In this document: positions 50,940 through 58,891 of the stretch, piece by piece
Layout of the letters: the number at the start of each line of letters is the position of its first letter
How positions within the stretch are numbered: position 1 is the first letter of the stretch
IMG/VR virus record: IMGVR_UViG_3300036766_000194
Location: 235,876 to 299,875 of that record
From: a virus
DNA length: 64,000 nt
Reading direction: 5' to 3' (one strand)
Translations under genes and position numbers: made by a program
Notes under the pieces: generated by a model
What the model was told of the DNA's origin: nothing
What the model saw: only the letters and a program-made list of their open reading frames with translations
The model's database searches: none

Positions 50940-51981
50940 TGCGTTCCTGAGGATTTTCGGGTTTATCGTCCTGATCTCTAGGAACGGGGACTATCTTTCC
51001 TTTCTTTAACTTATCACCCCGTTCTCTCACTTCCTTATCGGTGAGTATTTCTATCTTCTCTTCAACTATACCTGGACCGCCGCGCTTCTTTACAAGAGTA
51101 TCGTACTTGTTCTTGTAAGAATCAGCTTGATCCCTCTGTTGCTTTTCAAATGTTTCAATAAGTCTCTCATGGCGATCATTAGACATCATACCCTTCAATT
51201 CACGTTGTAATCCTTCTAAAGAGTCATCCGCATGTGCCCACCCGTCATTAACATCTACAGTACGATCTAACCTAATGACATCTTCCCAAGGCTCTATGTT
51301 ATCAAATTTTAAAGACTTAGCTATATTATTAAGTTCTGAGGTTAGTCCATCAGCATTCTTTCCAACCCAAGGTCGGATAATCAAAGCTGCGTTCAAATTA
51401 TTCTCTATTTTCACAACATTGTTTTCATGTTGTTTACACATAGTTGCCCAGAAACGAGCATGGTCAGAAGCAACTAAAATCTTCATCTTAGAATTATCTG
51501 GTAGGGTGACTTCACGATTCTCAAATCCTGCTATCTGTGTCCCCCGACTAACCCATAGACGATTAGAATCTGAGGAAGTAGAGAAGGCAAAAAGATAGGA
51601 GAATAGGCTGAAATCATAGTCAGACATTTCCTTTAACAACCGAATAATACTATGAATTTCATTACCGGATAGAGAATCCACATAATCAGGAGGCAAGGTT
51701 GTTCCTGTACGAATCATGTTATTTATGAATTCCTCTAAATTTATACTCCAGCGCTGTAAAATTTTACGTTCAGAAAGATGAACTCCTCTAACCCATCCCA
51801 TCCTTTTACCTTCTAAGATTAGGGGGCGTATACGAGCACCAGTCTCTAGTAATTCACTGATGGCTTCGGATATTTGGAATCTAACAGTTTCCACATATTC
51901 AGAGGGAAGTTTCTTCAACTCCCCCGAATTAATGCGGCGCATAATCTCTATTCCAGAGTATCCCTTATTCATTGGATTCAC
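50923..51981 (-). CDS. Virion-associated protein upstream of tape measure (352 aa)
   Basis: The 352-residue protein is helical: IMRRINSGELKKLPSEYVET at the start, and a charged C-terminal quarter (KKRGGPGIVEEKIEILTDKE). It starts within the end of the upstream gene (17-base overlap), so translation is coupled. In large phages, genes between tail tube and tape measure genes encode tail assembly chaperones or tail-completion factors. The central segment NSKMKILVASDHARFWATMC has no recognised motif. The C-terminal half with Lys/Glu/Asp could be disordered. Unknown family. Confidence 0.5.
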   Translation of the reverse strand: MNPMNKGYSGIEIMRRINSGELKKLPSEYVETVRFQISEAISELLETGARIRPLILEGKRMGWVRGVHLSERKILQRWSINLEEFINNMIRTGTTLPPDYVDSLSGNEIHSIIRLLKEMSDYDFSLFSYLFAFSTSSDSNRLWVSRGTQIAGFENREVTLPDNSKMKILVASDHARFWATMCKQHENNVVKIENNLNAALIIRPWVGKNADGLTSELNNIAKSLKFDNIEPWEDVIRLDRTVDVNDGWAHADDSLEGLQRELKGMMSNDRHERLIETFEKQQRDQADSYKNKYDTLVKKRGGPGIVEEKIEILTDKEVRERGDKLKKGKIVPVPRDQDDKPENPQERIKKYK

Positions 51982-52432
51982 CCTTTACAACTGCTCCGCG
52001 TTTGTTGGACTTATCCAATATCTCTTTTTCCAAATTCTGTTGTTCTTGTAATTCCTTCCTACCGAAAGTAGACTCCATCTGTCTGTGTATAACATCGATA
52101 ACTTCTTCTTTTTGTTCTTCATCTTCAAACACTTTCTTATTGTGAGTCAAGGGGTCAGGAGCTTTATACAGGTATGTAGTGGAAAAGATTTTTGACTTTG
52201 GCAGTTTGTAGCGGTATATAATATATGCACGCTCTAACACGGCTGTAGGAATGCTCTTTAGGATCTTCAAAGCATCGGAGAAGGATGAGATTTTCATCCC
52301 ACTCACATTATCCAAAGAGGCTGCTAAAGTAACCCGACGAGGATCTTCTTTGCCGAATTTAAGAGCAAATTCTTCCTTCCAGGATAATCGTCGGAACTGA
52401 AATGTATAATGGAGTAGCTTAACTTCTATCAT
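51965..52432 (-). CDS. Probable tail assembly chaperone (155 aa)
   Basis: From the ATG at 52432 the protein begins MIEVKLLHYTFQFRRLSWKE, then LAASLDNVSG and LKSIPTAVLERAYIIYRYKL, which is the pattern of phage tail assembly chaperones that bind the tape measure N-terminus (short beta start, helical body, charged tail). A TTG at 52468 would add 12 residues but has no ribosome-binding site. The C-terminal 50 residues are strongly charged. It is the first gene of the leftward tail block and is divergent from the helicase gene. Its 3' end overlaps the next gene by 17 bases. Confidence 0.5.
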   Translation of the reverse strand: MIEVKLLHYTFQFRRLSWKEEFALKFGKEDPRRVTLAASLDNVSGMKISSFSDALKILKSIPTAVLERAYIIYRYKLPKSKIFSTTYLYKAPDPLTHNKKVFEDEEQKEEVIDVIHRQMESTFGRKELQEQQNLEKEILDKSNKRGAVVKGESNE

Positions 52433-52508
52433 GTTTAGGGGATGTGGAGTTCCTCTCTGTAATTTCAATACCGGATATATCTTCGCTTAGGAGTATTAGA
52501 GTCATACA

Positions 52509-53999
52509 ATGACTGACGCATTTCCACTAGAGCTTCTCTCCTTAATCAAAGAATTGTGTAGAGTAGACCACTACCAAGATGTAATCAAACACAAGAAGAA
52601 CCTAAAATGGGCTTCTGAAATATTTGATGCCTCTAAAGGAGGTAATGACTTTGATTTAATGAAGCTGTTCCTTGTCTACACAGAAAAGTTTTCTAAGACT
52701 CCTCCCGACATAAAGGCTTTTAGAGATTTTATAAGCACCGAACAACTTTCAGAGGGTTCCCTTGTTACCCTTGACAAAATCAGTAGTCTTACAGATGAAA
52801 ATTCTTCCCAAGATATTGAGTACCTTGTAGATGCCTTTGTAAAACACGTCCGTAACATATTTCACATAACAAATTACCAAAAAGCTGCCGCAAATGTAGA
52901 AGGAAAGACAGTTGATTTTGTAAAAAACTGGCTTCATAAGCGTTGGACTCTAGATCTTCCTGATGAAGGTCCCCGAGCGGCGGGGTTGTTAGAAGACAAC
53001 ACCTTAGCCGTTTACAACTATGTGGCTAAGAATTTCAAAGAAGATGCTGAAGAAAACACCTTAGAAACAGGTTTTCCTTCTATTGACAACAATGTAATTT
53101 TAGGATTTGGTCAACTTTCTTATGTAGGAATTGCGGGTCAGTCGGGTCATGGTAAAACAATGCTCTTGAACACCTTGGTGTACAACTGGTTAAGGGCTGG
53201 AAAGAATATTCTTTATAATTCTCTAGAACATAGTCCTGAGAATATATGGACAAAGATTACTTTTTTACATTCGGAATACTACCGCGAACACTTCAAACTA
53301 CCCCCATTCAATTATTGGCGTATGGGTAAAAAAGCTCCTATTCCTATTTCTTCCGAAGACTGGGATCACTTTAGGATGATCCGTGAAGATGCTGAAGATC
53401 GCGGTGGATTGAAGGGTCACTTAGATGTTCAAGGATTTCGTACTTGGGATGAGATCAATTCTCATGCTAAGATGAATCATGGGCGTCTAAAATATCATGC
53501 CATTGTCATTGACTATCTTGAACATCTTGATCTTCCTGGTGATGCTAGGTTTGCTGAAGCAGAGTATAAAAAGCTAATCAAATCTGCCGCAACTATGTCT
53601 AGAACCTTTGACAACAACAGGGGAATTGTTGTGGTTACTCCTCTTCCTATTAATAAAGCCGCCGCAGAAGGGGCTGGAGAATTCAATCATGAAAACCCAG
53701 AACAACCCTTTGGTTTGACTGGGATTAGAGGATTGTCTCAGATTAACTACGACATGGATCTTATTTTAGGAGTTCATAGTGATGATGCTATGAAGCTAGA
53801 TGGTGAAATGGTAGTATTTGGTTTAAAGGCCCGTGAGGGACTTCAAGTTCCTATTACTCTATGTAAAGTAAATTTAAGCAACTTCTTAGTTGGAGAACGG
53901 GGATCCATTGTAAGAAAACAACAAGAACAGGCAGCAATGGGAGAAGTAAATGCTGAAAACGTTCCTAAGGATCTATTCAATTATGCGGACGAGTTATAA
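52509..53999 (+). CDS. DnaB-like replicative helicase (SF4)
   Basis: The 496-residue protein contains a RecA-type core: Walker A AGQSGHGKT (209-217), the NSLEHS element (237-242) and Walker B IVIDYLEHL (332-340). Later elements are VVTPLPINK (the DnaB Q/N-loop region) and GLTGIRGLSQINYD, which carries the motif 4 arginine. The N-terminal 160 residues are helical, fitting the primase-interacting domain. As a hexamer it would unwind DNA at the phage fork. The start is ATG at 52509; the site lacks a strong ribosome-binding site. Its TAATG end couples it to the replication gene at 53999. Confidence 0.88.
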   Translation: MTDAFPLELLSLIKELCRVDHYQDVIKHKKNLKWASEIFDASKGGNDFDLMKLFLVYTEKFSKTPPDIKAFRDFISTEQLSEGSLVTLDKISSLTDENSSQDIEYLVDAFVKHVRNIFHITNYQKAAANVEGKTVDFVKNWLHKRWTLDLPDEGPRAAGLLEDNTLAVYNYVAKNFKEDAEENTLETGFPSIDNNVILGFGQLSYVGIAGQSGHGKTMLLNTLVYNWLRAGKNILYNSLEHSPENIWTKITFLHSEYYREHFKLPPFNYWRMGKKAPIPISSEDWDHFRMIREDAEDRGGLKGHLDVQGFRTWDEINSHAKMNHGRLKYHAIVIDYLEHLDLPGDARFAEAEYKKLIKSAATMSRTFDNNRGIVVVTPLPINKAAAEGAGEFNHENPEQPFGLTGIRGLSQINYDMDLILGVHSDDAMKLDGEMVVFGLKAREGLQVPITLCKVNLSNFLVGERGSIVRKQQEQAAMGEVNAENVPKDLFNYADEL

Positions 54000-54925
54000 T
54001 GGCTGAAGATAAAACAACGACTACACTGGTATGGATGAAGCTGAATGTTCAATCCTTTCTAGATTCTGAAGATGTAGATATGATGACTGATTCGGAGGTA
54101 GGTCAGTATTGTCTGCTTTTGTTCTGGGCATGGAAACTAGGAAAGAACTGTACTCTACCTAATGATCCAAAATGGCTAGCCAAAAAAGCTCATTGTGATG
54201 AAGTCTCTACACGAGTTATGTCAAAATTTTTAACGGATGAAAGTGGGCGTATTTTTAACAAAGTGGAGCAAGATACTTTTGTTTCTCAACTGAACATCGC
54301 CATGAAGAAGATAGATAATTCTCCTCAGAGAGTGAGTGCTTCTCGTAATAATGGTCAATTAGGTGGTCGTCCAAGAAAAACTCAAGAAGAACCCGAAGGG
54401 AAACCTAGGAATAACCCGAGAGAAACCCGAGAAGAACCTGAGAAACCTGAAGGTTTAGGTTTAGGTTTAGGTTTAAATAAAGAAGAGTATAGTATAGATA
54501 ATTCTCTAGATGCTAATGTTGATTCTAGGTATTGTGATCATGGACTCCGTTCAAAGTGTTTTAACGAAGAATGTAAGAACCCATCTATAAAACCTGTCCG
54601 TTCTAATAAAATTGGTTTCAATCCGTATGAAGTAGAAGTTCCTGGGTTTTCTACTGAAGAAGTTAAATTTGTAGTGAATTACCATTGGAATTATTCTCAA
54701 AATCCTTTCTGGCGTGATAGGAGAATTTCTGACGCCAATTTTTTCATTAGAAATTTCCCTAAGATGGCCGCCGCAATTCCCTATGACTGGAAACCCCCAG
54801 TTTCTAAAAATAAGGTAAAACCTAACCCAAAATGTGAAGTTTGCTCTGGTGAAGGAGGAACTTGGAAGGAACCCTTCCCCGGTAAACCAAAGGTGTTTGA
54901 AGATTGTTCTTGTATTTCAAAATAG
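53999..54925 (+). CDS. DUF1376-like replication initiation/helicase-loading protein
   Basis: The N-terminal 100 residues match the DUF1376-like domain of phage replication proteins (SEVGQYCLLLFWAWKLGKN and LPNDPKWLAKKA), a winged-helix type fold. A low-complexity Glu/Pro/Arg linker follows, including GLGLGLGL encoded by four copies of GGTTTA. The C-terminal half holds two Cys clusters (YCDHGLRSKCFNEECKNP and CEVCSGEGG ... CSC), probable zinc sites. Its start overlaps the helicase stop (TAATG), so the two are co-translated. It would bind the origin and load the helicase, as replisome organisers do. Origin site not identified. Confidence 0.68.
   Translation: MAEDKTTTTLVWMKLNVQSFLDSEDVDMMTDSEVGQYCLLLFWAWKLGKNCTLPNDPKWLAKKAHCDEVSTRVMSKFLTDESGRIFNKVEQDTFVSQLNIAMKKIDNSPQRVSASRNNGQLGGRPRKTQEEPEGKPRNNPRETREEPEKPEGLGLGLGLNKEEYSIDNSLDANVDSRYCDHGLRSKCFNEECKNPSIKPVRSNKIGFNPYEVEVPGFSTEEVKFVVNYHWNYSQNPFWRDRRISDANFFIRNFPKMAAAIPYDWKPPVSKNKVKPNPKCEVCSGEGGTWKEPFPGKPKVFEDCSCISK
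54452..54475 (+). repeat. Hexamer microsatellite, four copies of GGTTTA
   Basis: Four perfect tandem GGTTTA units encode Gly-Leu repeats in the linker of the replication protein. Copy number changes would lengthen or shorten the linker by two residues without a frameshift. Confidence 0.95.
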
Positions 54926-55003
54926 GAAAAATTTAGTATTAATAAGCGAGGAATGAAAAACCTATGATTTAGATCCTTTTCTTACTATGATTTCTTTAAC
55001 GTG

Positions 55004-55015
55004 TTTGTATACAAA
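55004..55015. promoter_or_regulatory. Perfect 12-bp palindrome upstream of the RNR gene
   Basis: TTTGTATACAAA at 55004-55015 is a perfect palindrome about 31 bases upstream of the -35 element of the promoter at 55046. It could bind a dimeric regulator. AT-rich palindromes of this length can also occur by chance in a 227-base intergenic region. Confidence 0.3.
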
Positions 55016-55045
55016 GGGTTAAAAAGAAATAAGAAATTTTCGCTT

Positions 55046-55074
55046 TTGAACTGTTCGGGAAATTTCTGTATCAT
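55046..55074 (+). promoter_or_regulatory. Sigma-70-type promoter for the ribonucleotide reductase gene
   Basis: TTGAAC (55046-55051) and TATCAT (55069-55074) are separated by exactly 17 bases and match the -35 and -10 consensus at four to five positions each. Transcription would begin near 55081, giving a leader of about 70 bases with AAGGGGAAGG before the ATG at 55153. The leader is too short to hold a cobalamin riboswitch. Confidence 0.5.
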
Positions 55075-55152
55075 ACCGTTAGGACTTTTGTAAGCGCAAA
55101 AATCCAACGACAATTAAACACTACACAATAATCAAAAGGGGAAGGTTTGTCT

Positions 55153-57069
55153 ATGAGTAGTACGCAGAAGTTGTCTCCATATCAATCCTATATTCATAAA
55201 TCACGTTATGCGAGATGGTTACCCGAGAAGAAACGTAGAGAAGAATGGGAGGAGACAATTGATCGCTACTTGAAATTTTTTGCCCCTCGTATACCAAAAG
55301 CTGAGAGAATAGATGTTTTAGCAGAACTTAAAGAAGCTATTCTAAGTCTCAAAGTCATGCCTAGTATGCGGGCTATGATGACAGCTGGTGAAGCTCTAGA
55401 GAAGGACAATGTAGCTGGATATAACTGTTCCTACATAGCTATTGATGATCCTCGCGCCTTTGATGAAGCAATGTACATTAGTATGTGTGGAACTGGGGTA
55501 GGATTCTCCGTTGAGCGTCAATATGTAAACAAGATGCCCACGATTGCAGAAGAATTCTTTACCACTAACACAGTCATCAAGATAAAAGATTCTAAGATTG
55601 GTTGGGCTTCTGGTTTTAAAGAACTCATCCAGCTTCTTTATGTAGGATTGATTCCTTCTTGGGATCTAAGTTTAGTTCGTGAAGCGGGTGCCCCTTTAAA
55701 AACTTTTGGTGGTAGGGCATCAGGACCTGCTCCTCTAGATAATCTTTTTAAATTCACTGTGTCTGTATTCAAGAAAGCAGCGGGAAGAAAACTAAATTCA
55801 CTTGAATGTCATGACTTGATGTGTAAGATAGCTGATGTTGTGGTAAGTGGGGGTGTTCGTCGTTCGGCTATGATTAGCCTTTCTAACTTATCGGATGACC
55901 GTATGCGTAACGCCAAAAACGGTCAATGGTGGATAGAAGATGGACAACGTGCTTTAGCAAATAATTCCATAGCTTATACAGAGGGTCGTCCCGAGCCTGT
56001 AATATTCTTCCGTGAATTTGGCACTCTCATTGAATCTAAATCTGGTGAACGTGGTATGTTTAGCCGTGTTGGAGCCCAAAATCAAGCTAAGAGAACAGGT
56101 CGTCGTAAATGGGAGAATGTGGAATTCGGAACAAATCCTTGCGGTGAAATTATTCTTCGTCCTATGGGATTCTGTAATTTAACCGAGGTTGTCGTTCGCA
56201 CTGAGGATACCCTAGACTCTCTTAAGAATAAGATTCGTCTAGCAACTATTTTAGGAACACTTCAGTCCACTCTGACAGAATTTCGTTATCTCCGTAAGGC
56301 TTGGCAGAAGAATGCCGAGGAAGAACGGCTTCTTGGAGTGTCTCTTACTGGTATCATGGACCACCCAACACTCTCGTCGTTGAAGGAACCAGAAGTCTTG
56401 GGCAAAGTACTTCGTCAATTGAAACAAATGGCTATTGACACAAACATAGAATGGGCGGACAAGCTGAGTATCAATCCCTCCGTTTCCATTACTTGTGTTA
56501 AGCCTTCAGGAACGGTTTCTCAGCTGGTAAACAGTTCCAGTGGCATTCACACTAGATGGAGCCGTTACATCATGAGAAGCGTCCGTAATGATAAGAAGGA
56601 CCCATTAGGAGCCATGTTAAAGACCCTTGGGATACCTTGGGAGGCCGATGTTACAAAACCCAACGATGTAGATGTTTTTTATTTCCCTCTTGAATCCCCA
56701 GAGAAGTCCGTTACACGCACGGAACGTAATGCTATTCAACAGTTGGAACTTTATCTCATTTATAAGCAGAATTGGTGTGAGCATAATCCCTCTTGCACCA
56801 TATATGTTCAGGATGATGAGTGGGTCGATGTTGCTGCCTGGGTGTATAGGAATTTTGCGGAGATTGGTGGAATCAGCTTCCTCCCTCATTCCGAGCACAT
56901 CTATCGGCAAGCTCCCTTCCAAGAACTTACGGAGGAGGAGTACAGGAAAGCTCTAGAAACATTTCCCAAGGACATTGACTGGAGTCGTTTGCCAGAGTTT
57001 GAAAAAGAAGACCACACAACTTCAACGAAAGAATTGGCCTGTTCTGCAAATGCTTGTGAGCTAATTTAG
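55153..57069 (+). CDS. nrdJ: Class II (adenosylcobalamin-dependent) ribonucleoside-triphosphate reductase
   Basis: This 638-residue protein has all five functional cysteines of the Lactobacillus-type enzyme. C92 lies in AGYNCSYIA; C330 (FGTNPCGEI, radical site) and C341 (GFCNLTE) are spaced 11 apart as in C408/C419. The final pair is CSANAC near the end, spaced five apart. It reduces ribonucleoside triphosphates to deoxyribonucleotides for phage replication, using adenosylcobalamin rather than an iron cofactor, and would need host thioredoxin. The ATG at 55153 follows AAGGGGAAGG by seven bases; an in-frame TTG two codons upstream is less likely. An HNH gene follows it closely. The class assignment is secure. 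Confidence 0.92.
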   Translation: MSSTQKLSPYQSYIHKSRYARWLPEKKRREEWEETIDRYLKFFAPRIPKAERIDVLAELKEAILSLKVMPSMRAMMTAGEALEKDNVAGYNCSYIAIDDPRAFDEAMYISMCGTGVGFSVERQYVNKMPTIAEEFFTTNTVIKIKDSKIGWASGFKELIQLLYVGLIPSWDLSLVREAGAPLKTFGGRASGPAPLDNLFKFTVSVFKKAAGRKLNSLECHDLMCKIADVVVSGGVRRSAMISLSNLSDDRMRNAKNGQWWIEDGQRALANNSIAYTEGRPEPVIFFREFGTLIESKSGERGMFSRVGAQNQAKRTGRRKWENVEFGTNPCGEIILRPMGFCNLTEVVVRTEDTLDSLKNKIRLATILGTLQSTLTEFRYLRKAWQKNAEEERLLGVSLTGIMDHPTLSSLKEPEVLGKVLRQLKQMAIDTNIEWADKLSINPSVSITCVKPSGTVSQLVNSSSGIHTRWSRYIMRSVRNDKKDPLGAMLKTLGIPWEADVTKPNDVDVFYFPLESPEKSVTRTERNAIQQLELYLIYKQNWCEHNPSCTIYVQDDEWVDVAAWVYRNFAEIGGISFLPHSEHIYRQAPFQELTEEEYRKALETFPKDIDWSRLPEFEKEDHTTSTKELACSANACELI

Positions 57070-57098
57070 AGCTTTCCCCTACCAGTGGAGAAACCCAT

Positions 57099-57503
57099 TT
57101 GGTTGACAAAGAGAACATCATCTACGGTTACAGTCAGGGGTGTTTGAAATGTCTGGGAAAACGACACCGAGGTCAGAATAATGGCAATTGGAAGGGATAT
57201 AGAGAAATTCCCGTATCATACTTCTATTCTCTCAAAGAAGGAGCATTGGCTCGTGGCATTTCGTTTGAGGTACTAATAGAAGAGATACAGAATCTCTGGG
57301 AGAAGAGCGGCGGATATTGCGCTTTGACTGGTTGGAAGATTGAAATAGGTAAAACCGCTTCTCTAGACAGAATACAGAGTGAGGACTCCTATAAGAAAGA
57401 GAATCTTCAGTGGGTGCACAAGGATATAAACCGTATGAAAAATAACTATTCCCAGGATCGGTTTATTGAAGTCTGCCGTGCGGTTGCGGAAAGGACGAAT
57501 TAA
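57099..57503 (+). CDS. HNH-type homing endonuclease (134 aa)
   Basis: The C-terminal region carries the HNH pattern of phage group-I-like free-standing endonucleases: CALTGWKIEIGKTASLDRIQ, then ENLQWVHKDINRMKNNY. The N-terminal QGCLKC and NWKGYREIPVSY match the usual WKG linker. A start at TTG 57099 is supported by GGAG eight bases upstream; no ATG or GTG start exists in the frame after the TGA at 57057. The N-terminal zinc half of the family appears shortened. It lies 29 bases after the RNR gene, a classic homing target. It could nick or cut the RNR gene of related phages. Confidence 0.72.
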   Translation: MVDKENIIYGYSQGCLKCLGKRHRGQNNGNWKGYREIPVSYFYSLKEGALARGISFEVLIEEIQNLWEKSGGYCALTGWKIEIGKTASLDRIQSEDSYKKENLQWVHKDINRMKNNYSQDRFIEVCRAVAERTN

Positions 57504-57506
57504 GGC

Positions 57507-57785
57507 ATGAAACAGATACTTGTTTTCAAGGGCCGTCGTAAGAGCGATGGCAAGATTATCGAGCAGCCATACCCGGTGGAGATGGAGCAACCCTCCCACG
57601 CCCCGGCCATCGCCGCCGCGTTACTCCAGAAGATGTTCGCCCTGACTGGAGTAGTGGGCATGGATTCCGATGCGACAGACCGGGTGATACTGATCCCTGC
57701 TCATTCTTGCGATCAAATTTGGTGTGATATTCCGAGCATCATCCTAGTAGATGCTCTCGAAGGACAGGAACTTATCAGACCATGA
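57507..57785 (+). CDS. Hypothetical protein (92 aa), higher GC
   Basis: The 92-residue soluble protein starts MKQILVFKGRRKSDGKIIEQ and has a central alanine-rich helix (APAIAAALLQKMFALTGVVG). Codons such as GCC, CGC and GCG are far more frequent than in the virion genes, indicating a different origin. It begins three bases after the HNH gene stop and overlaps the next gene by four bases (ATGA junction), so the two form a unit. No family is recognised. It ends in TGA. Confidence 0.55.
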   Translation: MKQILVFKGRRKSDGKIIEQPYPVEMEQPSHAPAIAAALLQKMFALTGVVGMDSDATDRVILIPAHSCDQIWCDIPSIILVDALEGQELIRP

Positions 57786-58396
57786 AGATTGCGTTCTGTG
57801 GAACGTCTTCCGTGGGGAAGACAACCCTTGCCAAACTCGTTGCTAAGAAATTGAACCTTCCCATTCTAACGGACAAGGATCTTCATCGTGAGGTCTTCAC
57901 CCTCATGGCCGAGCAGGGGCACCCGGTTTCCACAGAATATTTTCCTGGAATGACGCGTCAGGAGCACGTTGATTTTGAACGCCATGTTTGGCTCTGTCGT
58001 CAGGACGCCCTGCGCCGCTTAGGAAATGACTGGATCACCGACGAATCACCCATCGATTTCATCAATTGGTTCTACATCGTCTGTGGCCCGTACCCGGAGC
58101 ACATGAGTGCCGACGAGTTCCGCTTCTTCAAGAACTGTTTTCTGAAAGAACTCCCACATTATGATCTGATCGTGTATCTCCCGGTGGGTGTTCTCCCCGT
58201 TGAAAATGACAATCGCCGCTTCACCAATAGCGTGAGCCTGGAGTTCTGGGACAATGCTATCCGCGGACTGCTTTTCAAGCTCTCGGATGATTTGGGGAGT
58301 CGTCTTCTAATCGTCCCGCGTGAGACCACGGACCTTGAAGCGCGTGCTGCTTTAGTTGTTGAGACCGTTGAGCTTCTTGTAAAGCACTGCGTCTAA
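57782..58396 (+). CDS. P-loop kinase/AAA-28-type ATPase (NadR-like fold)
   Basis: The 204-residue protein has a Walker A motif at the N-terminus (IAFCGTSSVGKTT, residues 3-15), then a long helix with HVDFERHVWLCRQDALRRL, and the acidic motif ITDESPIDFINW. This is the plan of small AAA_28/NadR-like kinases. In phages they are often annotated as nucleotide or nucleoside kinases, with substrate unknown. The higher GC of the neighbouring gene continues here. It is coupled to the upstream gene by a four-base overlap. Its 3' end overlaps the convergent minus-strand gene by 45 bases. Confidence 0.7.
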   Translation: MKIAFCGTSSVGKTTLAKLVAKKLNLPILTDKDLHREVFTLMAEQGHPVSTEYFPGMTRQEHVDFERHVWLCRQDALRRLGNDWITDESPIDFINWFYIVCGPYPEHMSADEFRFFKNCFLKELPHYDLIVYLPVGVLPVENDNRRFTNSVSLEFWDNAIRGLLFKLSDDLGSRLLIVPRETTDLEARAALVVETVELLVKHCV

Positions 58397-58768
58397 CGGC
58401 GTCCAGAATTGAAACCAATCAGAAACGGTATCATATCTTACGGGATTTTCTTCGTCTTCTTCTATGTGTAAACTATATCTTTCTTGCTTGTAAGTGTAGA
58501 CATGAAGACCTACAATTAGACAATCTTCTACGTGTGAATTAGGAGTGAGTTTCTCCGGAAGCCCTAAGTAAGCAACGATAGGAAAAGTAAAGATAATACA
58601 GTTGAGGTTATCTTTATCGTTGTTAAAACTAATCCTGACCTTCTTACTATCTTGGGTGAAACTATCTAGAACAGAATATTGGTAATCTCCAGTGGAAAGC
58701 TCTTTACATATAGTTTGAAGGTCTGACACCGATACAAGGTAGGCTTGGTCTACTTCCATTTTTACCAT
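58352..58768 (-). CDS. Hypothetical protein in the AADT operon (138 aa)
   Basis: The 138-residue protein is mostly beta with alternating polar and hydrophobic residues (VRISFNNDKDNLNCIIFTF and TYKQERYSLHIEEDEENP). Its ATG overlaps the stop of the 37-residue gene upstream, so it is translated by coupling in the same operon as AADT and the PLP enzyme. Its 3' end overlaps the convergent kinase gene by 45 bases. There are no catalytic motifs I recognise. It may be an accessory or structural partner of the modification enzymes, judged only by operon position. Confidence 0.6.
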   Translation of the reverse strand: MVKMEVDQAYLVSVSDLQTICKELSTGDYQYSVLDSFTQDSKKVRISFNNDKDNLNCIIFTFPIVAYLGLPEKLTPNSHVEDCLIVGLHVYTYKQERYSLHIEEDEENPVRYDTVSDWFQFWTPLDAVLYKKLNGLNN

Positions 58769-58875
58769 TCCAAAACATTCAGTAAAGCCACGGAATCGGT
58801 TTTAAGAAGAGAGCGAAACACATTCTTTATTCTATGAACAGAATAATTACAATTAGGAATTTCCGGTTTTGTCAT
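58762..58875 (-). CDS. Small protein in the AADT operon (37 aa)
   Basis: A 37-residue reading frame starts with ATG at 58875, preceded by AGGAG at about 10 bases, and lies 16 bases after the AADT stop. It reads MTKPEIPNCNYSVHRIKNVF and then a short Leu-rich helix ending in EW. Its stop is overlapped by the next ATG in the same direction, typical of translationally coupled phage genes. Function unknown; it could be a small regulatory subunit. Confidence 0.55.
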   Translation of the reverse strand: MTKPEIPNCNYSVHRIKNVFRSLLKTDSVALLNVLEW

Positions 58876-58891
58876 TTTGTACCTGCTCCTA

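Noticed and set aside
3056-52468. Genome-wide reassignment of TGA to an amino acid.
   Set aside because: Virion genes are uninterrupted under the standard code, and accessory genes use TGA as a real stop right at gene junctions, so only local or late suppression is plausible.
54452-54475. Telomere-like repeats as a linear genome end.
   Set aside because: Only four units, inside a coding region and in frame.
55081-55152. Cobalamin riboswitch before the B12-dependent reductase.
   Set aside because: The leader is only about 70 bases, too short for that aptamer, and no B12-box-like sequence was seen.
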